Assembly (NCBI GenBank): GCA_944325625.1
Contig: CALVAP010000015.1
Location: 36,412 to 100,411, forward strand
Source of the DNA: Candidatus Gastranaerophilales bacterium
Lineage (GTDB): Bacteria; Cyanobacteriota; Vampirovibrionia; Gastranaerophilales; Gastranaerophilaceae
Reading direction: 5' to 3'
Length of the DNA: 64,000 bases
Notes under the pieces: generated by a model
Database searches by the model: none
Told to the model about the DNA's origin: nothing
The model's input: the letters and a program-made list of their open reading frames with translations, nothing else
Made by a program: the position numbers and the translations under genes
Part shown: piece after piece, positions 8,993-16,996 of the stretch
Numbering within the stretch: position 1 is the first letter of the stretch
How the letters are laid out: every line of letters starts with the position of its first letter

Positions 8993-9256
8993 CTAAATTT
9001 TCATATCGAAGTTTGGTTTTTCTGTAACGTCACGCATAATTGCCCCGAGGTTATATGCTTGGCGGTTATACTGATTGATTTGCTCTGTGACATCGCCATT
9101 AAATACCTGCTCATTTTTTTCAAGATAATCAAAAATTGGTGTCCAAAGGCTGGAAACCTGATTTTCGAGAGTTTTTTGAGCCTCTTGAAGTGTTCTTGTA
9201 GGAACTTTTACATTAAGACCAAAAGGCAGGTTAAATAGTCCGTCTGTCACTTTCAT
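8993..9256 (-). CDS. Unknown small protein, 87 aa
   Basis: Not recognised. A soluble protein with an amphipathic helical middle (residues 20-70, rich in Gln, Glu and Asn) and no signal or membrane segment. GGAG lies only two bases before the first ATG but eight bases before the GTG at codon 3, so translation may start at that GTG. It has its own terminator at 8911. The plus-strand frame over the same bases has no protein-like composition. Confidence 0.6.
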   Translation of the reverse strand: MKVTDGLFNLPFGLNVKVPTRTLQEAQKTLENQVSSLWTPIFDYLEKNEQVFNGDVTEQINQYNRQAYNLGAIMRDVTEKPNFDMKI

Positions 9257-9319
9257 TACTCCGCTAATCTGATACTAATAACTTCGGCACTAACCGTTAA
9301 ATCTTTAATTATTTTTTTA

Positions 9320-9345
9320 AATTTGTAAATGAAATGTTACAAATT
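9320..9345. promoter_or_regulatory. Inverted repeat between divergent small genes
   Basis: AATTTGTAA, eight bases, TTACAAATT: a perfect 9-bp inverted repeat in the gap between the minus gene ending its 5' side at 9256 and the plus gene at 9540. Its position suits an operator. The rest of 9257-9539 is AT-rich with no gene or other clear signal. Confidence 0.35.
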
Positions 9346-9539
9346 ATCTATTTTCATTGTTTGGAAGATATATTCATTCACATTATTGCTTATTTTTTAA
9401 TAGCTCTTTTGTAGTGTAGAGTTGTAGTACTTTTTGGCATTTTTTTCGCATATAAATAAATGTAAACTGAAATTGGAACGACGTATATGTTTTTTTTCAC
9501 GTCCTTCGGTTTTAGAGTAGTAGACTTTGGAGATTTGCT

Positions 9540-9848
9540 ATGTTAACAGAAAAATTTCAGGAAGAACTTAATAATAGAAAGCAAATTGAAGTTAAGGATG
9601 TAAACAAAGACATGGTGAGCTGGCTGGAGGATTTGGCTGAAGAAGTTAACTGCCGTGTCGACCGAAAAGAGTGGAAAAGCAAGTATAACAGTTATGTTGT
9701 ATACGATTATGAGCCGTTTTGTTCTGACGGATTTGAGATTAATTTGTTTTTGTCCTCAACAAGTCGTGCTCATTTGAACTTTCTAAAATATCTTTATGAT
9801 AATAAAGTTAGCACTCTTAAGTATCTAGACAGTTGTATTAAAAAATAA
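9540..9848 (+). CDS. Unknown small protein, 102 aa
   Basis: Not recognised. An acidic/basic mixed soluble protein of 102 residues. The N-terminal 35 residues look helical, and the rest is rich in Tyr, Phe and Asp. There is no membrane segment. TTTGGAG precedes the ATG by about eight bases. It is followed 16 bases later by a strong terminator, so it is a single-gene unit. Confidence 0.65.
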   Translation: MLTEKFQEELNNRKQIEVKDVNKDMVSWLEDLAEEVNCRVDRKEWKSKYNSYVVYDYEPFCSDGFEINLFLSSTSRAHLNFLKYLYDNKVSTLKYLDSCIKK

Positions 9849-9864
9849 TACAGCTTTTTGATTG

Positions 9865-9890
9865 TGCCGCCTAAAAGGCGGCATTTTAGA
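9865..9890 (+). terminator. Terminator after the 9540 gene
   Basis: TGCCGCCT-AAA-AGGCGGCA stem followed by TTTTAGATTTT. Confidence 0.8.
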
Positions 9891-9952
9891 TTTTAATTGC
9901 TATAGAGCTAAAAATATGTTAATCTTGAAGTATTAGCTTAGTGAGGATTGTT

Positions 9953-10306
9953 ATGAAGAAAGTTTTTTCAGGATTGATATTAGTCTTATTTGCTGCCACA
10001 TCTGTTTTGGCCGCTGATACCACCTATTCAACAAGAAAACAAAAAAAAGAACAAAAAGTGAAAGCGCCTGTGAATTTGTATGTTCCGCCTGTTTCTCAGT
10101 CTAATCCTCAGACTATGCAAGGTCTTTATGGGCAAAATTTTGTTCCACAGGTTAATTTTCAACCGGGTGGTAACTCAGGTGTACAGATAAATACTCCTTA
10201 TTTTGAACGACAAAATGATACTTCTGAGATTACACAACCAAATGGTACATCTTCGAATAACTATTTGGACAACTCAAGTGAAAATCCATATGAAACAAGG
10301 TATTAG
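9953..10306 (+). CDS. Small secreted protein, low complexity
   Basis: A clear signal peptide: basic MKK, a hydrophobic run (GLILVLFAATS) and a VLAA cleavage site near residue 20. The mature 97 residues are Gln/Asn/Pro/Ser/Thr-rich with no Cys, probably disordered, periplasmic or exported. The frame reads four codons further upstream to a GTG, but GTGAGGA is spaced correctly for the ATG at 9953. The last residues are YETRY. No family recognised. Confidence 0.7.
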   Translation: MKKVFSGLILVLFAATSVLAADTTYSTRKQKKEQKVKAPVNLYVPPVSQSNPQTMQGLYGQNFVPQVNFQPGGNSGVQINTPYFERQNDTSEITQPNGTSSNNYLDNSSENPYETRY

Positions 10307-10346
10307 CGTTTAACCTTGAGATAATTTGCTAACTACATTTTTATAC

Positions 10347-10375
10347 AAAAAAAAAGACAACCGGGAAGTTGTCTT
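10347..10375 (-). terminator. Terminator after the 10403 gene
   Basis: Minus-strand AAGACAAC-TTCCCG-GTTGTCTT stem followed by at least seven Ts. Confidence 0.8.
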
Positions 10376-10381
10376 GTAAAC

Positions 10382-10396
10382 AAGTAAGTAAAAAGT
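10382..10396. repeat. Left arm of inverted repeat flanking the 10403 gene
   Basis: AAGTAAGTAAAAAGT here is the inverse of ACTTTTACTTACTT at 10954-10967, with one extra base. The two arms enclose one minus-strand gene. Confidence 0.5.
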
Positions 10397-10402
10397 GGAA
10401 CG

Positions 10403-10927
10403 TTATGCCAGTCTAAATATGCTGGCGTTTTGGGAGTCTTCTTCTTCATCACTGTCCACACTAAGAGTTATGAAGGTGAAAGGATTTGAACCTTTTTTCT
10501 CACCTGTCATGTCTGTTATTTCGGAGGTAGTAGATGATGCAGGGAGCGCAAAAACTTCTCTTGCATTGAGGTCTTGTTGTTTTGTTTCCTGCGGAACATT
10601 TACTTTACCATCCATATTGTTTGGCATGGCATATGTGCCAAGTGCTGCCGCTTTGTTTAGATATTGAATGCTTGCAACTATTGCTTGATTTTGTTGAAAG
10701 TTCGTGTCTAAACCGGCATTTCTTACCGAGATTTGCTGAATTTGTTCTATTGAAAGCTTTGAGCTGTACAAATCAGCACCAAGTGACGGTCTGTTGAACT
10801 TTGAATAGTCCACTTTAAAATTATTTTGGACATCTTTTTTCTCTGCGTTTGCAAAAATCTGACTTGCAACTTCATTTATTGCAGCAGAGTCTATTGCAGA
10901 TATCCCTTTGTTGATGCCAAAGTTCAT
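10403..10927 (-). CDS. Unknown protein, 174 aa
   Basis: Not recognised. A soluble protein without signal or membrane segment. Residues 1-100 are helical-looking and rich in Asn, Gln, Ala and Ile. The tail after residue 100 is Thr/Ser/Glu-rich with an acidic patch (DSDEEEDS) and is probably disordered. AAGGGGA sits upstream of the ATG at a usable distance. The leader contains repeated GTAAG units, and the gene is enclosed by inverted repeats (see 10382 and 10954). Confidence 0.65.
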   Translation of the reverse strand: MNFGINKGISAIDSAAINEVASQIFANAEKKDVQNNFKVDYSKFNRPSLGADLYSSKLSIEQIQQISVRNAGLDTNFQQNQAIVASIQYLNKAAALGTYAMPNNMDGKVNVPQETKQQDLNAREVFALPASSTTSEITDMTGEKKGSNPFTFITLSVDSDEEEDSQNASIFRLA

Positions 10928-10953
10928 CGTCGTCGTTCCCCTTTTCAGACTTT

Positions 10954-10967
10954 ACTTTTACTTACTT
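10954..10967. repeat. Right arm of inverted repeat flanking the 10403 gene
   Basis: ACTTTTACTTACTT, within a longer stretch of CTTA units (10954-10993) in the leader of the minus-strand gene. In the mRNA it could pair with the 3' arm at 10382-10396. Confidence 0.5.
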
Positions 10968-11109
10968 ACTCACTTAGATTCAACCGATACTTACTTGGTT
11001 TTCTCCTTGTAATTTATAATTCGGCTTGGATAAAAAAATCTTTAGAATTTAGAGGCTTTTTGTTACAAAATATTTACAATAAAAATAATGTTTTTGTGTA
11101 ATCCCTAGT

Positions 11110-12396
11110 CTAATCAACGACTTCTGCGTACATTTTTTCGTTAATAAAGTTTGTTAAAAGGCATTTCTGCATTGTGTTGCATACGTTTTTGGGAGATTGG
11201 GTGTATACTGTAATATAATTTTCGCTTAATCCTTTATAAAGTCCTGTTTTGGGACAAGGTTTTTTTTCAAACATTATCTGATGTTGAGTTTTAAGATTTT
11301 TATTAAGAAAATCTTTGTATTTTGTATCCATAATGTTTTTTAAGATATTGGCTCTTTGAAGTTTTATTTCCTGTTTTATTTGGTTCGACATTTGAGCAGC
11401 AAGCGTGTTTTTTCGTCTACTGTATGGAAAAACATGTGCAGTAGTGAGTTTTGATTTAAGGATGTTTTGGCAAGTCGTTTCGAAATCTTTATCTGTTTCA
11501 TCAGGAAACCCCACAATTATATCGCTGCCAACAAATGGAAGCGTGAAGCTCTCATTTATCATTTCAATTTGTTCCAGATAATGTTCAACGCTATAGTGTC
11601 TATTCATCGCCTTTAGGGTTTTATTGCAGGCAGATTGCAGCGAAAGATGAAAATGCGGACAAAACTTTTTTGATTGTGATAGATGATTGATCAGTCCTTC
11701 TGTTATTTCAAGCGGATTTAGAGAACCGAGGCGAAAACGCTTTATTTCTGAATTTTCAACTAAATCGATAAGATCAATAAGGCTGCTTTTAGGATTGTGG
11801 TCCAAACCCCATTGACCAATGTGAATTCCGGTCAGTACAAGCTCTTGAAATCCGTGCTCGGTATAGATTTGTAATTGTTCTTTTATGTCTTTAATTTGTG
11901 CACTTCTTGACTTACCTCTTGCTCTCCAGATTGTGCAATATGAGCATCTGTTATTGCATCCGTCTTGTATTTTTAGGTAGGCACGTGTTTTTGTCGGATT
12001 TTTAATTCTTTTGTATAAAAATTTGTTTTGTGCAAATATGTCAGAAACATTAACTTTTTTCGACTGTTTTAGATAATAAGTGATGTTCATTTTTTCAGTA
12101 TTGCCCAAGACCATATCTATAAAATCGTAATTTTGAATTGTTGAAGCTTCAAGCTGGGCAAAGCATCCTGTTAAAACAGTAAAATTTTCGGGATTGTCTT
12201 TTTTCGCCTTTCTTAAAATTCTTATTGCCTCATTATCTGCGTTAGATGTTACGGAGCAAGAGTTCAGGATAAAAAGGTCGGCTTCTTTTTCGTTCTTTGC
12301 TTTTAGCATACCAAGATTTTCAAGGTCTTCTGCTATCAAATTTGATTCAATTTGATTGGTTTTGCAGCCTAGGGTTTTTATGTAATAATATTTCAT
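11110..12396 (-). CDS. mtaB: tRNA t6A37 methylthiotransferase
   Basis: Radical SAM enzyme adding a methylthio group to t6A37 in ANN-decoding tRNAs. The N-terminal UPF0004 domain has Cys in LGCKTNQIES, NSCSVTSNAD and TGCFAQLE. The radical SAM core has CNNRCSYCTI near residue 147. A C-terminal TRAM-like region follows. At 428 residues with the LGCKTNQ start it matches MtaB rather than MiaB or RimO. No ribosome-binding site precedes the ATG. A TTGCTA-16-TAATAA promoter-like pair ends nine bases before it, so the message may have almost no leader. Confidence 0.9.
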   Translation of the reverse strand: MKYYYIKTLGCKTNQIESNLIAEDLENLGMLKAKNEKEADLFILNSCSVTSNADNEAIRILRKAKKDNPENFTVLTGCFAQLEASTIQNYDFIDMVLGNTEKMNITYYLKQSKKVNVSDIFAQNKFLYKRIKNPTKTRAYLKIQDGCNNRCSYCTIWRARGKSRSAQIKDIKEQLQIYTEHGFQELVLTGIHIGQWGLDHNPKSSLIDLIDLVENSEIKRFRLGSLNPLEITEGLINHLSQSKKFCPHFHLSLQSACNKTLKAMNRHYSVEHYLEQIEMINESFTLPFVGSDIIVGFPDETDKDFETTCQNILKSKLTTAHVFPYSRRKNTLAAQMSNQIKQEIKLQRANILKNIMDTKYKDFLNKNLKTQHQIMFEKKPCPKTGLYKGLSENYITVYTQSPKNVCNTMQKCLLTNFINEKMYAEVVD

Positions 12397-12491
12397 TGTA
12401 ACAATTTATTAATAATATCGATATCACTAGCAAAAAAAAGTATTTTGACGAGTTATACTGGTAGTGAAATTGTGTAACAAAGGTGGGGAAA

Positions 12492-13487
12492 ATGCAACCA
12501 GTAAGTTTGGCTTATAACCAAAACGAGTATAGAGTTAACCCGATACGTTCTAATGAATCACGCATGCCGCGTCGGGAAAGAGCATATGTGGAAAATTATG
12601 GACAAGATGGAGAAAGTCTTGGAAAAGCATATCAACAAGCAGTTCTAATTGCTAATATGAAGGATGAACAACTTCTTTCTTTAGCAAAAGCAGACGCAAA
12701 CAAAGATAAAAAATACAAGCTTGGCACGTATACTGCAGCACTTGTTGGTGTGCCTGTGGTTGATACATTTGTAAGTGGTGCGCTGAGCGAAGCTCCAAAG
12801 CTTTCGGGAAAATTGGGAACAATGGGCAAAGTTGCTGCCGGTTGGGGTGGTGCTTTTATGTTAGCCGGTTTGTACAACGGATTTGTAGACAAAGTTTCCG
12901 CAGTTTCTCCGGTTGTAAAGAATTTTGAAGAAAAACATCCAGTAATTGCTTCTCTGCTTTCATTAGCAGGATTTGCGGCTGTGTTAGTTGGGGCGCATAA
13001 AGGTATTGGTAAAGCTTCAGAGGTATTCGTTAATAAATTCCCTAAAATTGCGGAAAGCATGTCTAATTTAAAAAGCAGTGTAGCTGATACTATAAACAAT
13101 TCAAAGTTTAATGAAAAGATTGTTCAACCGGCAAAGACAAAAATTGTTGAACTTGCTCAAAAATATCCGAAGACGGCAAGAACAACCATTGGTGCAGCTG
13201 TGTTGAGTGTGCCGTTTATGGTTATGGGTACTTTGTTCAAGTTGTTTACAGAGAAGTACGAAAAAGCAGAACAGGTTAAGGATACTTACAAAAAATTGGC
13301 GGAAGCAAGAGACATCAATAGACTGGTTCTCAACAAAATAAATAGCGGGATTGTGGATGAGCCGATTGTAAATCTTGCAAATCTGGAAGCAGAAAGGGAG
13401 CTTGATGAAGCTAAGCAAGATATAGAGAATGCAGAATGCGAAGTTGAAGAAGATGAATACGATTCAGATAATGGGCATTTTGACTAA
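12492..13487 (+). CDS. Unknown membrane protein, 331 aa
   Basis: Not recognised. About four hydrophobic segments (near residues 77-97, 105-130, 148-170 and 228-250) alternate with Lys-rich loops, followed by a Glu/Asp-rich coiled-coil-like tail that ends in many acidic residues. There is no signal peptide; the N terminus is Asn/Arg-rich. GGTGGGG lies just before the ATG at 12492, so I prefer it to the GTG at 12483 that is part of that site. Overall design resembles the unknown proteins at 46.4 and 54.1 kb. Confidence 0.7.
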   Translation: MQPVSLAYNQNEYRVNPIRSNESRMPRRERAYVENYGQDGESLGKAYQQAVLIANMKDEQLLSLAKADANKDKKYKLGTYTAALVGVPVVDTFVSGALSEAPKLSGKLGTMGKVAAGWGGAFMLAGLYNGFVDKVSAVSPVVKNFEEKHPVIASLLSLAGFAAVLVGAHKGIGKASEVFVNKFPKIAESMSNLKSSVADTINNSKFNEKIVQPAKTKIVELAQKYPKTARTTIGAAVLSVPFMVMGTLFKLFTEKYEKAEQVKDTYKKLAEARDINRLVLNKINSGIVDEPIVNLANLEAERELDEAKQDIENAECEVEEDEYDSDNGHFD

Positions 13488-13504
13488 GTAAAAATATTGC
13501 AAAA

Positions 13505-13532
13505 AAGAGCCGTGATAAACGGCTCTTTTTTT
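13505..13532 (+). terminator. Terminator after the 12492 gene
   Basis: AAGAGCCGT-GATAA-ACGGCTCTT stem followed by Ts. Confidence 0.85.
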
Positions 13533-13560
13533 GTATATAAGAGAGAAAAGAGTATTGCAC

Positions 13561-13589
13561 TTGACTATAAAAAATTCTTGTGATAACGT
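13561..13589 (+). promoter_or_regulatory. Candidate tRNA promoter
   Basis: TTGACT, 17-base spacer, TAACGT, ending 12 bases before the tRNA. The -10 is imperfect. Confidence 0.4.
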
Positions 13590-13601
13590 TTAATCAGAAG
13601 A

Positions 13602-13673
13602 GGGCTTGTGGCGCAGCGGTAGCGCAGAGGACTCATAATCCTTTGGTCGCTGGTTCGAATCCAGCCGGGCCCA
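13602..13673 (+). tRNA. tRNA with CAU anticodon, probably tRNA-Ile2
   Basis: A complete cloverleaf of 72 bases. Acceptor is GGGCTTG with CGGGCCC (two G-T pairs), the D stem is GCGC/GCGC with a short loop, and the anticodon loop CTCATAA carries CAT at 13634-13636. The T arm is GCTGG-TTCGAAT-CCAGC and the discriminator is A. The 3' CCA is not encoded. The anticodon stem lacks the three G-C pairs of an initiator. The loop CTCATAA and following TTGGTCG resemble TilS-modified isoleucine tRNA more than elongator Met, but this cannot be settled from one gene. Confidence 0.93.
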
Positions 13674-13682
13674 TTTTAATCA

Positions 13683-13715
13683 GGAAAAAGAGCTATTGTT
13701 GGCTCTTTTCCTTTT
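13683..13715 (+). terminator. Terminator after the tRNA
   Basis: AAAAGAGC and GCTCTTTT form a stem with a short loop, followed by CCTTTTA. The rest of 13716-13916 holds no gene I can support. Confidence 0.6.
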
Positions 13716-13916
13716 ATGGAGAGTGTAGTAGGTCATAGATATTTTTATAACAGATGTTTAGGGTTTTTATAGCTTCTCCGCGAGTAGTAATGTGTTAAGC
13801 AAGCTAACTAAAGATTAAGAATTCGGACTTGAGTATGATAAAGTTAAAATATCTTTTCACCATTGAAAAATTCTTTTTCGCAAATTTTTGTTATAATTTT
13901 GTGTGGGGCAAATATA

Positions 13917-15125
13917 ATGGATAAGAAACTTTTAAAAAAATATTTAAAAGAGTTTACAAGTGGTAAACGCACATATATTTGGGGGGCAAGTTCGTTCCTA
14001 AAAAAAATATTCAAAGAGTTGAATTCTAAAGATTATAACATCATTGGAATTATTGATAAAGATTCTACTAAAGAGGGAAAACACTTCTGTGGATATCAAA
14101 TATTTGGGGCTAATAGAGTAAAAGAGCTTAAGCCGGAACGAATAATTAACGCCGCGAAAAATTATCCGTATTTGTCACAACAAATCAAAAAAGATTTGGA
14201 GGAAATAGGGATTAATTGTGAGGTTTTTTCTCTGGATTATTTTGTGAAAAAATCGACTCCAGTCAGGCTTAATCCGATTTTATTCTTTTTAAAATCAAAT
14301 AAAGAAAAATTGAACTACATTGTAGAAGAAAGTAAGAAGCTCTACTATTATGATTCTGCCATCAGAAGTATGCTTCGACCGGATGAAAAAAGAATATTGC
14401 ATATGCTTGCTAAGTATTATTACAGTGGACGAGGTGCAATTTTTGATGCGGGAATATTTCTAGGAGGGTGTACAGAGGCTTTTTGTAATGGATTAAATGA
14501 AAATAAAAGGGTGAAACCTAATAATCAGATATGGGCATATGAGTATGGAAACTGTAGTCCTGATGTAAATTTTGAGGTGGATGGAGCATATACATTTGAA
14601 TTTCTCCAAAACAGCTATCCTAATAAAAAAATAAATTATGACTTTACAAATATAGTTAGAGAGAATTTGGAAGGTTTAAACAAGCCAAGTTGCTATCAAC
14701 TTTATTTGGGTGATATCAACGTTCAGCCTTATCCAAATAAAATAGAGATAATGTTTTTGGATGTATGTAAGTGCCCAAGGACGAACTTTGCGATGCAAAA
14801 ACTTTTTAGTCGTCTTATACCAAATAAATCGGTGGTTATACAGCAGGATTATATTTTTAGTGCTTGTCCTTGGCTTAGAATTACTATGGGTTATCTCAAA
14901 GACTATTTTGAATTTATAGGTGCGACAAAAGTTAATAGTGCATTGTTTTTATTGAAAAAAGAAATCCCTGCTGAAATCCTAAATGTGGACCCATATGAGA
15001 AGTTCGACTATGAAAAGCTGGTTGAATTGCATAATTACTATAATCAGTATTTGAATCAAGAACAATCGGATATGATAGTTAAGGCTGTTGAATTCATAAA
15101 AAGAGATAAAAATATCCGCGAATAG
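13917..15125 (+). CDS. Rossmann plus methyltransferase-like protein, function unknown
   Basis: Two parts. Residues 15-110 look like the sugar/nucleotide-binding Rossmann module often fused to glycan enzymes (TYIWGASSFLKKIF, then GIIDKDS). Residues 165-370 look like a class I SAM methyltransferase of the TylF/FkbM kind (AIFDAGIFLGGCTEAF, later EIMFLDVCKCPRTNF). The substrate is unknown; a surface sugar is a reasonable guess. The frame extends back to a TTG at 13863, but a TATAAT at 13892-13897 lies inside that extension and GTGGGG precedes the ATG at 13917. It is monocistronic, with cysE 75 bases downstream. Confidence 0.6.
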   Translation: MDKKLLKKYLKEFTSGKRTYIWGASSFLKKIFKELNSKDYNIIGIIDKDSTKEGKHFCGYQIFGANRVKELKPERIINAAKNYPYLSQQIKKDLEEIGINCEVFSLDYFVKKSTPVRLNPILFFLKSNKEKLNYIVEESKKLYYYDSAIRSMLRPDEKRILHMLAKYYYSGRGAIFDAGIFLGGCTEAFCNGLNENKRVKPNNQIWAYEYGNCSPDVNFEVDGAYTFEFLQNSYPNKKINYDFTNIVRENLEGLNKPSCYQLYLGDINVQPYPNKIEIMFLDVCKCPRTNFAMQKLFSRLIPNKSVVIQQDYIFSACPWLRITMGYLKDYFEFIGATKVNSALFLLKKEIPAEILNVDPYEKFDYEKLVELHNYYNQYLNQEQSDMIVKAVEFIKRDKNIRE

Positions 15126-15200
15126 TTTTTAGCTTCCATTAATCAAGCTTGAAAAACACATTTACCCATGATATTTTTAAACAGCGAGGAAGGGTATTAG

Positions 15201-15854
15201 ATGATATTAAAAGCAATTAAACAAATCATAGAAGATATTCATACGATATACAAGAATGATCCCGCTGCTGCAAATATTTTCGAAGTTTTATTTTGCTACC
15301 CGGGATTGCATGCGTTAATTGCGCATAGAATTGCACACAAATTGAGATACTGGAAAATACCGTTTATACCAAGATTAATTTCTCAAATAATGAGGTTCTT
15401 TACGGGAATAGAAATACACCCCGGTGCGACAATAGGGAGAAGGTTGTTTATTGACCATGGCATGGGCATAGTAATAGGGGAAACGACCATAATAGGTAAT
15501 GATGTATTGATATACCAACAGGTTACACTGGGAGGCACGTCAATGACCCATGGTAAACGTCACCCTACAATTGGTAATAATATTGTAATAGGTGCAGGTG
15601 CAAAAGTTTTGGGAAACATTAAAATAGGTGATAATTCCAGAATAGGTGCAGGTTCCGTAGTGATAGATGATGTTCCTGAAAATTCTACAGTAGTAGGAAT
15701 TCCTGGAAAAATTGTTCATCAAAGAATTATGGTAGACGGACAATTACAGCACAATAGAATCCCTGATCCTGTTACGTGTTCTCTTAATAGAATGAAGTAT
15801 GAACTTGTTGATTTAAGACAGCAGTTAGAAGAACTTAAAAATGCAAATAATTAA
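15201..15854 (+). CDS. cysE: Serine O-acetyltransferase
   Basis: Acetylates serine to O-acetylserine, the first step to cysteine. A left-handed beta-helix of hexapeptide repeats runs from about residue 70 to 175. Active-site motifs are [20 protein letters not shown] and [10 protein letters not shown], and VVGIPGKIV closes the helix. At 217 residues it is the short EpsC/bacterial type, without the long N-terminal domain of enteric CysE. GAGGAAGG precedes the ATG. No cysK is in the window. Confidence 0.94.
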   Translation: MILKAIKQIIEDIHTIYKNDPAAANIFEVLFCYPGLHALIAHRIAHKLRYWKIPFIPRLISQIMRFFTGIEIHPGATIGRRLFIDHGMGIVIGETTIIGNDVLIYQQVTLGGTSMTHGKRHPTIGNNIVIGAGAKVLGNIKIGDNSRIGAGSVVIDDVPENSTVVGIPGKIVHQRIMVDGQLQHNRIPDPVTCSLNRMKYELVDLRQQLEELKNANN

Positions 15855-15859
15855 ATAAA

Positions 15860-15895
15860 TTAGAGGGAGCCCCAACTGAATGAAGCTCCCCCTAA
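15860..15895. terminator. Hairpin between convergent genes
   Basis: TTAGAGGGAGC and GCTCCCCCTAA pair with one mismatch across a 14-base loop. It lies between cysE and the convergent minus-strand gene, and could serve both, though neither side has a strong T-run. Confidence 0.5.
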
Positions 15896-15921
15896 CCTAG
15901 AGTTTAGTTCAATTTAAAGGC

Positions 15922-16812
15922 TTAAAGAGAAATATTTCTTGTGAGTCCCCCAATAATAGCTCCAATAATAGCACCGTATTTGCCTCCTTTTTTTGCACCT
16001 ATAAGGGCTCCTGCACCGGCACCTGTTATGGCTCCGCCCAAGGCTCCTCCTGTACGACTCATGGCTGCATTACCACGGTCACGATCTAATCCGGCAATTT
16101 CTTCTTTAAGCATATCTGAATCTTTTGTGTCACCAAACAATCCAAAGGTTAGTCCTTTTTTAAGACCTTGAGCAAATGAGCCGGAAAGGTTTGCATCTAC
16201 GTCTGCAAGTAGGTCGCTTCCTGTAACTTGAGCGTAAAATTCTCTTGCTTTTGCATTCATTTCTTTGTCACTGAGTGGTTCTTGTGCATATGTTCCGTCA
16301 GCTTTCCTTACCATTTTTTGGTACTGTGGTATTTTGCCAAGTTCTGCCTTTAATTCGTTGAACATAGTCATAACTTCATCTTTTCTATTATCACGAATTA
16401 CAAGTTGAAGATTCACCGTAGCAATTCTAGCGGCATCAAGAGGAGATTGCATAGCATTTTGTCTTTGAGCCCTGCCTATCTGGCGGTCTAGGGCTTGATC
16501 TTCTCTTCTTTGAGCAAGACTATAATTGATATCGCTAAACCTTTCTTGTCGTTGAGCGGCAGATTCCAGTCTGCTTTGGTACAGACTTGCCCTCTTGGCT
16601 TCGCGTTCTTCAGGTGTCATATTTGCCCATTCTCTACGTTCAGCTGCGCTCATACCGTAAATTCCATATTCATATGAAGGGTAGTCAGAGAATAAACTCA
16701 TATCGGAAAACGTCCCTATGGTTGCGTCATAAAGTGCCCCACCATTGTTACCAAAGTAGTCACTTCCATATCCATACGCATTAAACGGACTCAAGGCAAA
16801 AGAGTATGTCAT
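15922..16812 (-). CDS. Glycine-zipper-ended unknown protein, 296 aa
   Basis: Not recognised as a named family. The N-terminal 50 residues are Tyr/Gly/Asn-rich. Residues 55-115 form a highly charged Arg/Glu/Gln helix, probably a coiled coil. The last 45 residues are a glycine zipper (GGALGGAITGAGAGALIG, then GAIIGAIIGG), as found in membrane-inserting or pore-associated tails. The frame has an ATG four codons earlier, but GGAGG sits between the two and is spaced for the one at 16812. It is transcribed divergently from the permease at 16997. Confidence 0.7.
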   Translation of the reverse strand: MTYSFALSPFNAYGYGSDYFGNNGGALYDATIGTFSDMSLFSDYPSYEYGIYGMSAAERREWANMTPEEREAKRASLYQSRLESAAQRQERFSDINYSLAQRREDQALDRQIGRAQRQNAMQSPLDAARIATVNLQLVIRDNRKDEVMTMFNELKAELGKIPQYQKMVRKADGTYAQEPLSDKEMNAKAREFYAQVTGSDLLADVDANLSGSFAQGLKKGLTFGLFGDTKDSDMLKEEIAGLDRDRGNAAMSRTGGALGGAITGAGAGALIGAKKGGKYGAIIGAIIGGLTRNISL

Positions 16813-16932
16813 ACTAACCTCCATAAGCTAATTCTATCTAACCCTATTTTTATCAAAAATTTTCGCGTTCATAAATTGCGTTAGCCAAGTTGTTTTGTAA
16901 TAAATCTTTACAAATATGAATATTCCATAATA

Positions 16933-16961
16933 TTTACTATTTTTTATATTTGAATTAAAAT
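16933..16961 (+). promoter_or_regulatory. Promoter for the permease gene
   Basis: TTTACT (16933-16938), a 17-base spacer and TAAAAT (16956-16961). The leader would be about 29 bases and holds GAGGAG. Confidence 0.55.
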
Positions 16962-16996
16962 TGTCAAAAGGGTATTTTTATTGAGGAGACAAGATA

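Noticed and set aside
8984..9238. 84-codon plus-strand frame over the small minus-strand gene
   Set aside because: Cys/Phe/Ile-rich shadow; the opposite strand has the more protein-like frame and a terminator.
13602..15125. Genomic island inserted at the tRNA gene
   Set aside because: No integrase, no repeat of the tRNA 3' end and no composition change that I can see by eye.
15126..15200. T-box or other cysteine-responsive leader before cysE
   Set aside because: Only 75 bases, with no T-box sequence or antiterminator stem.
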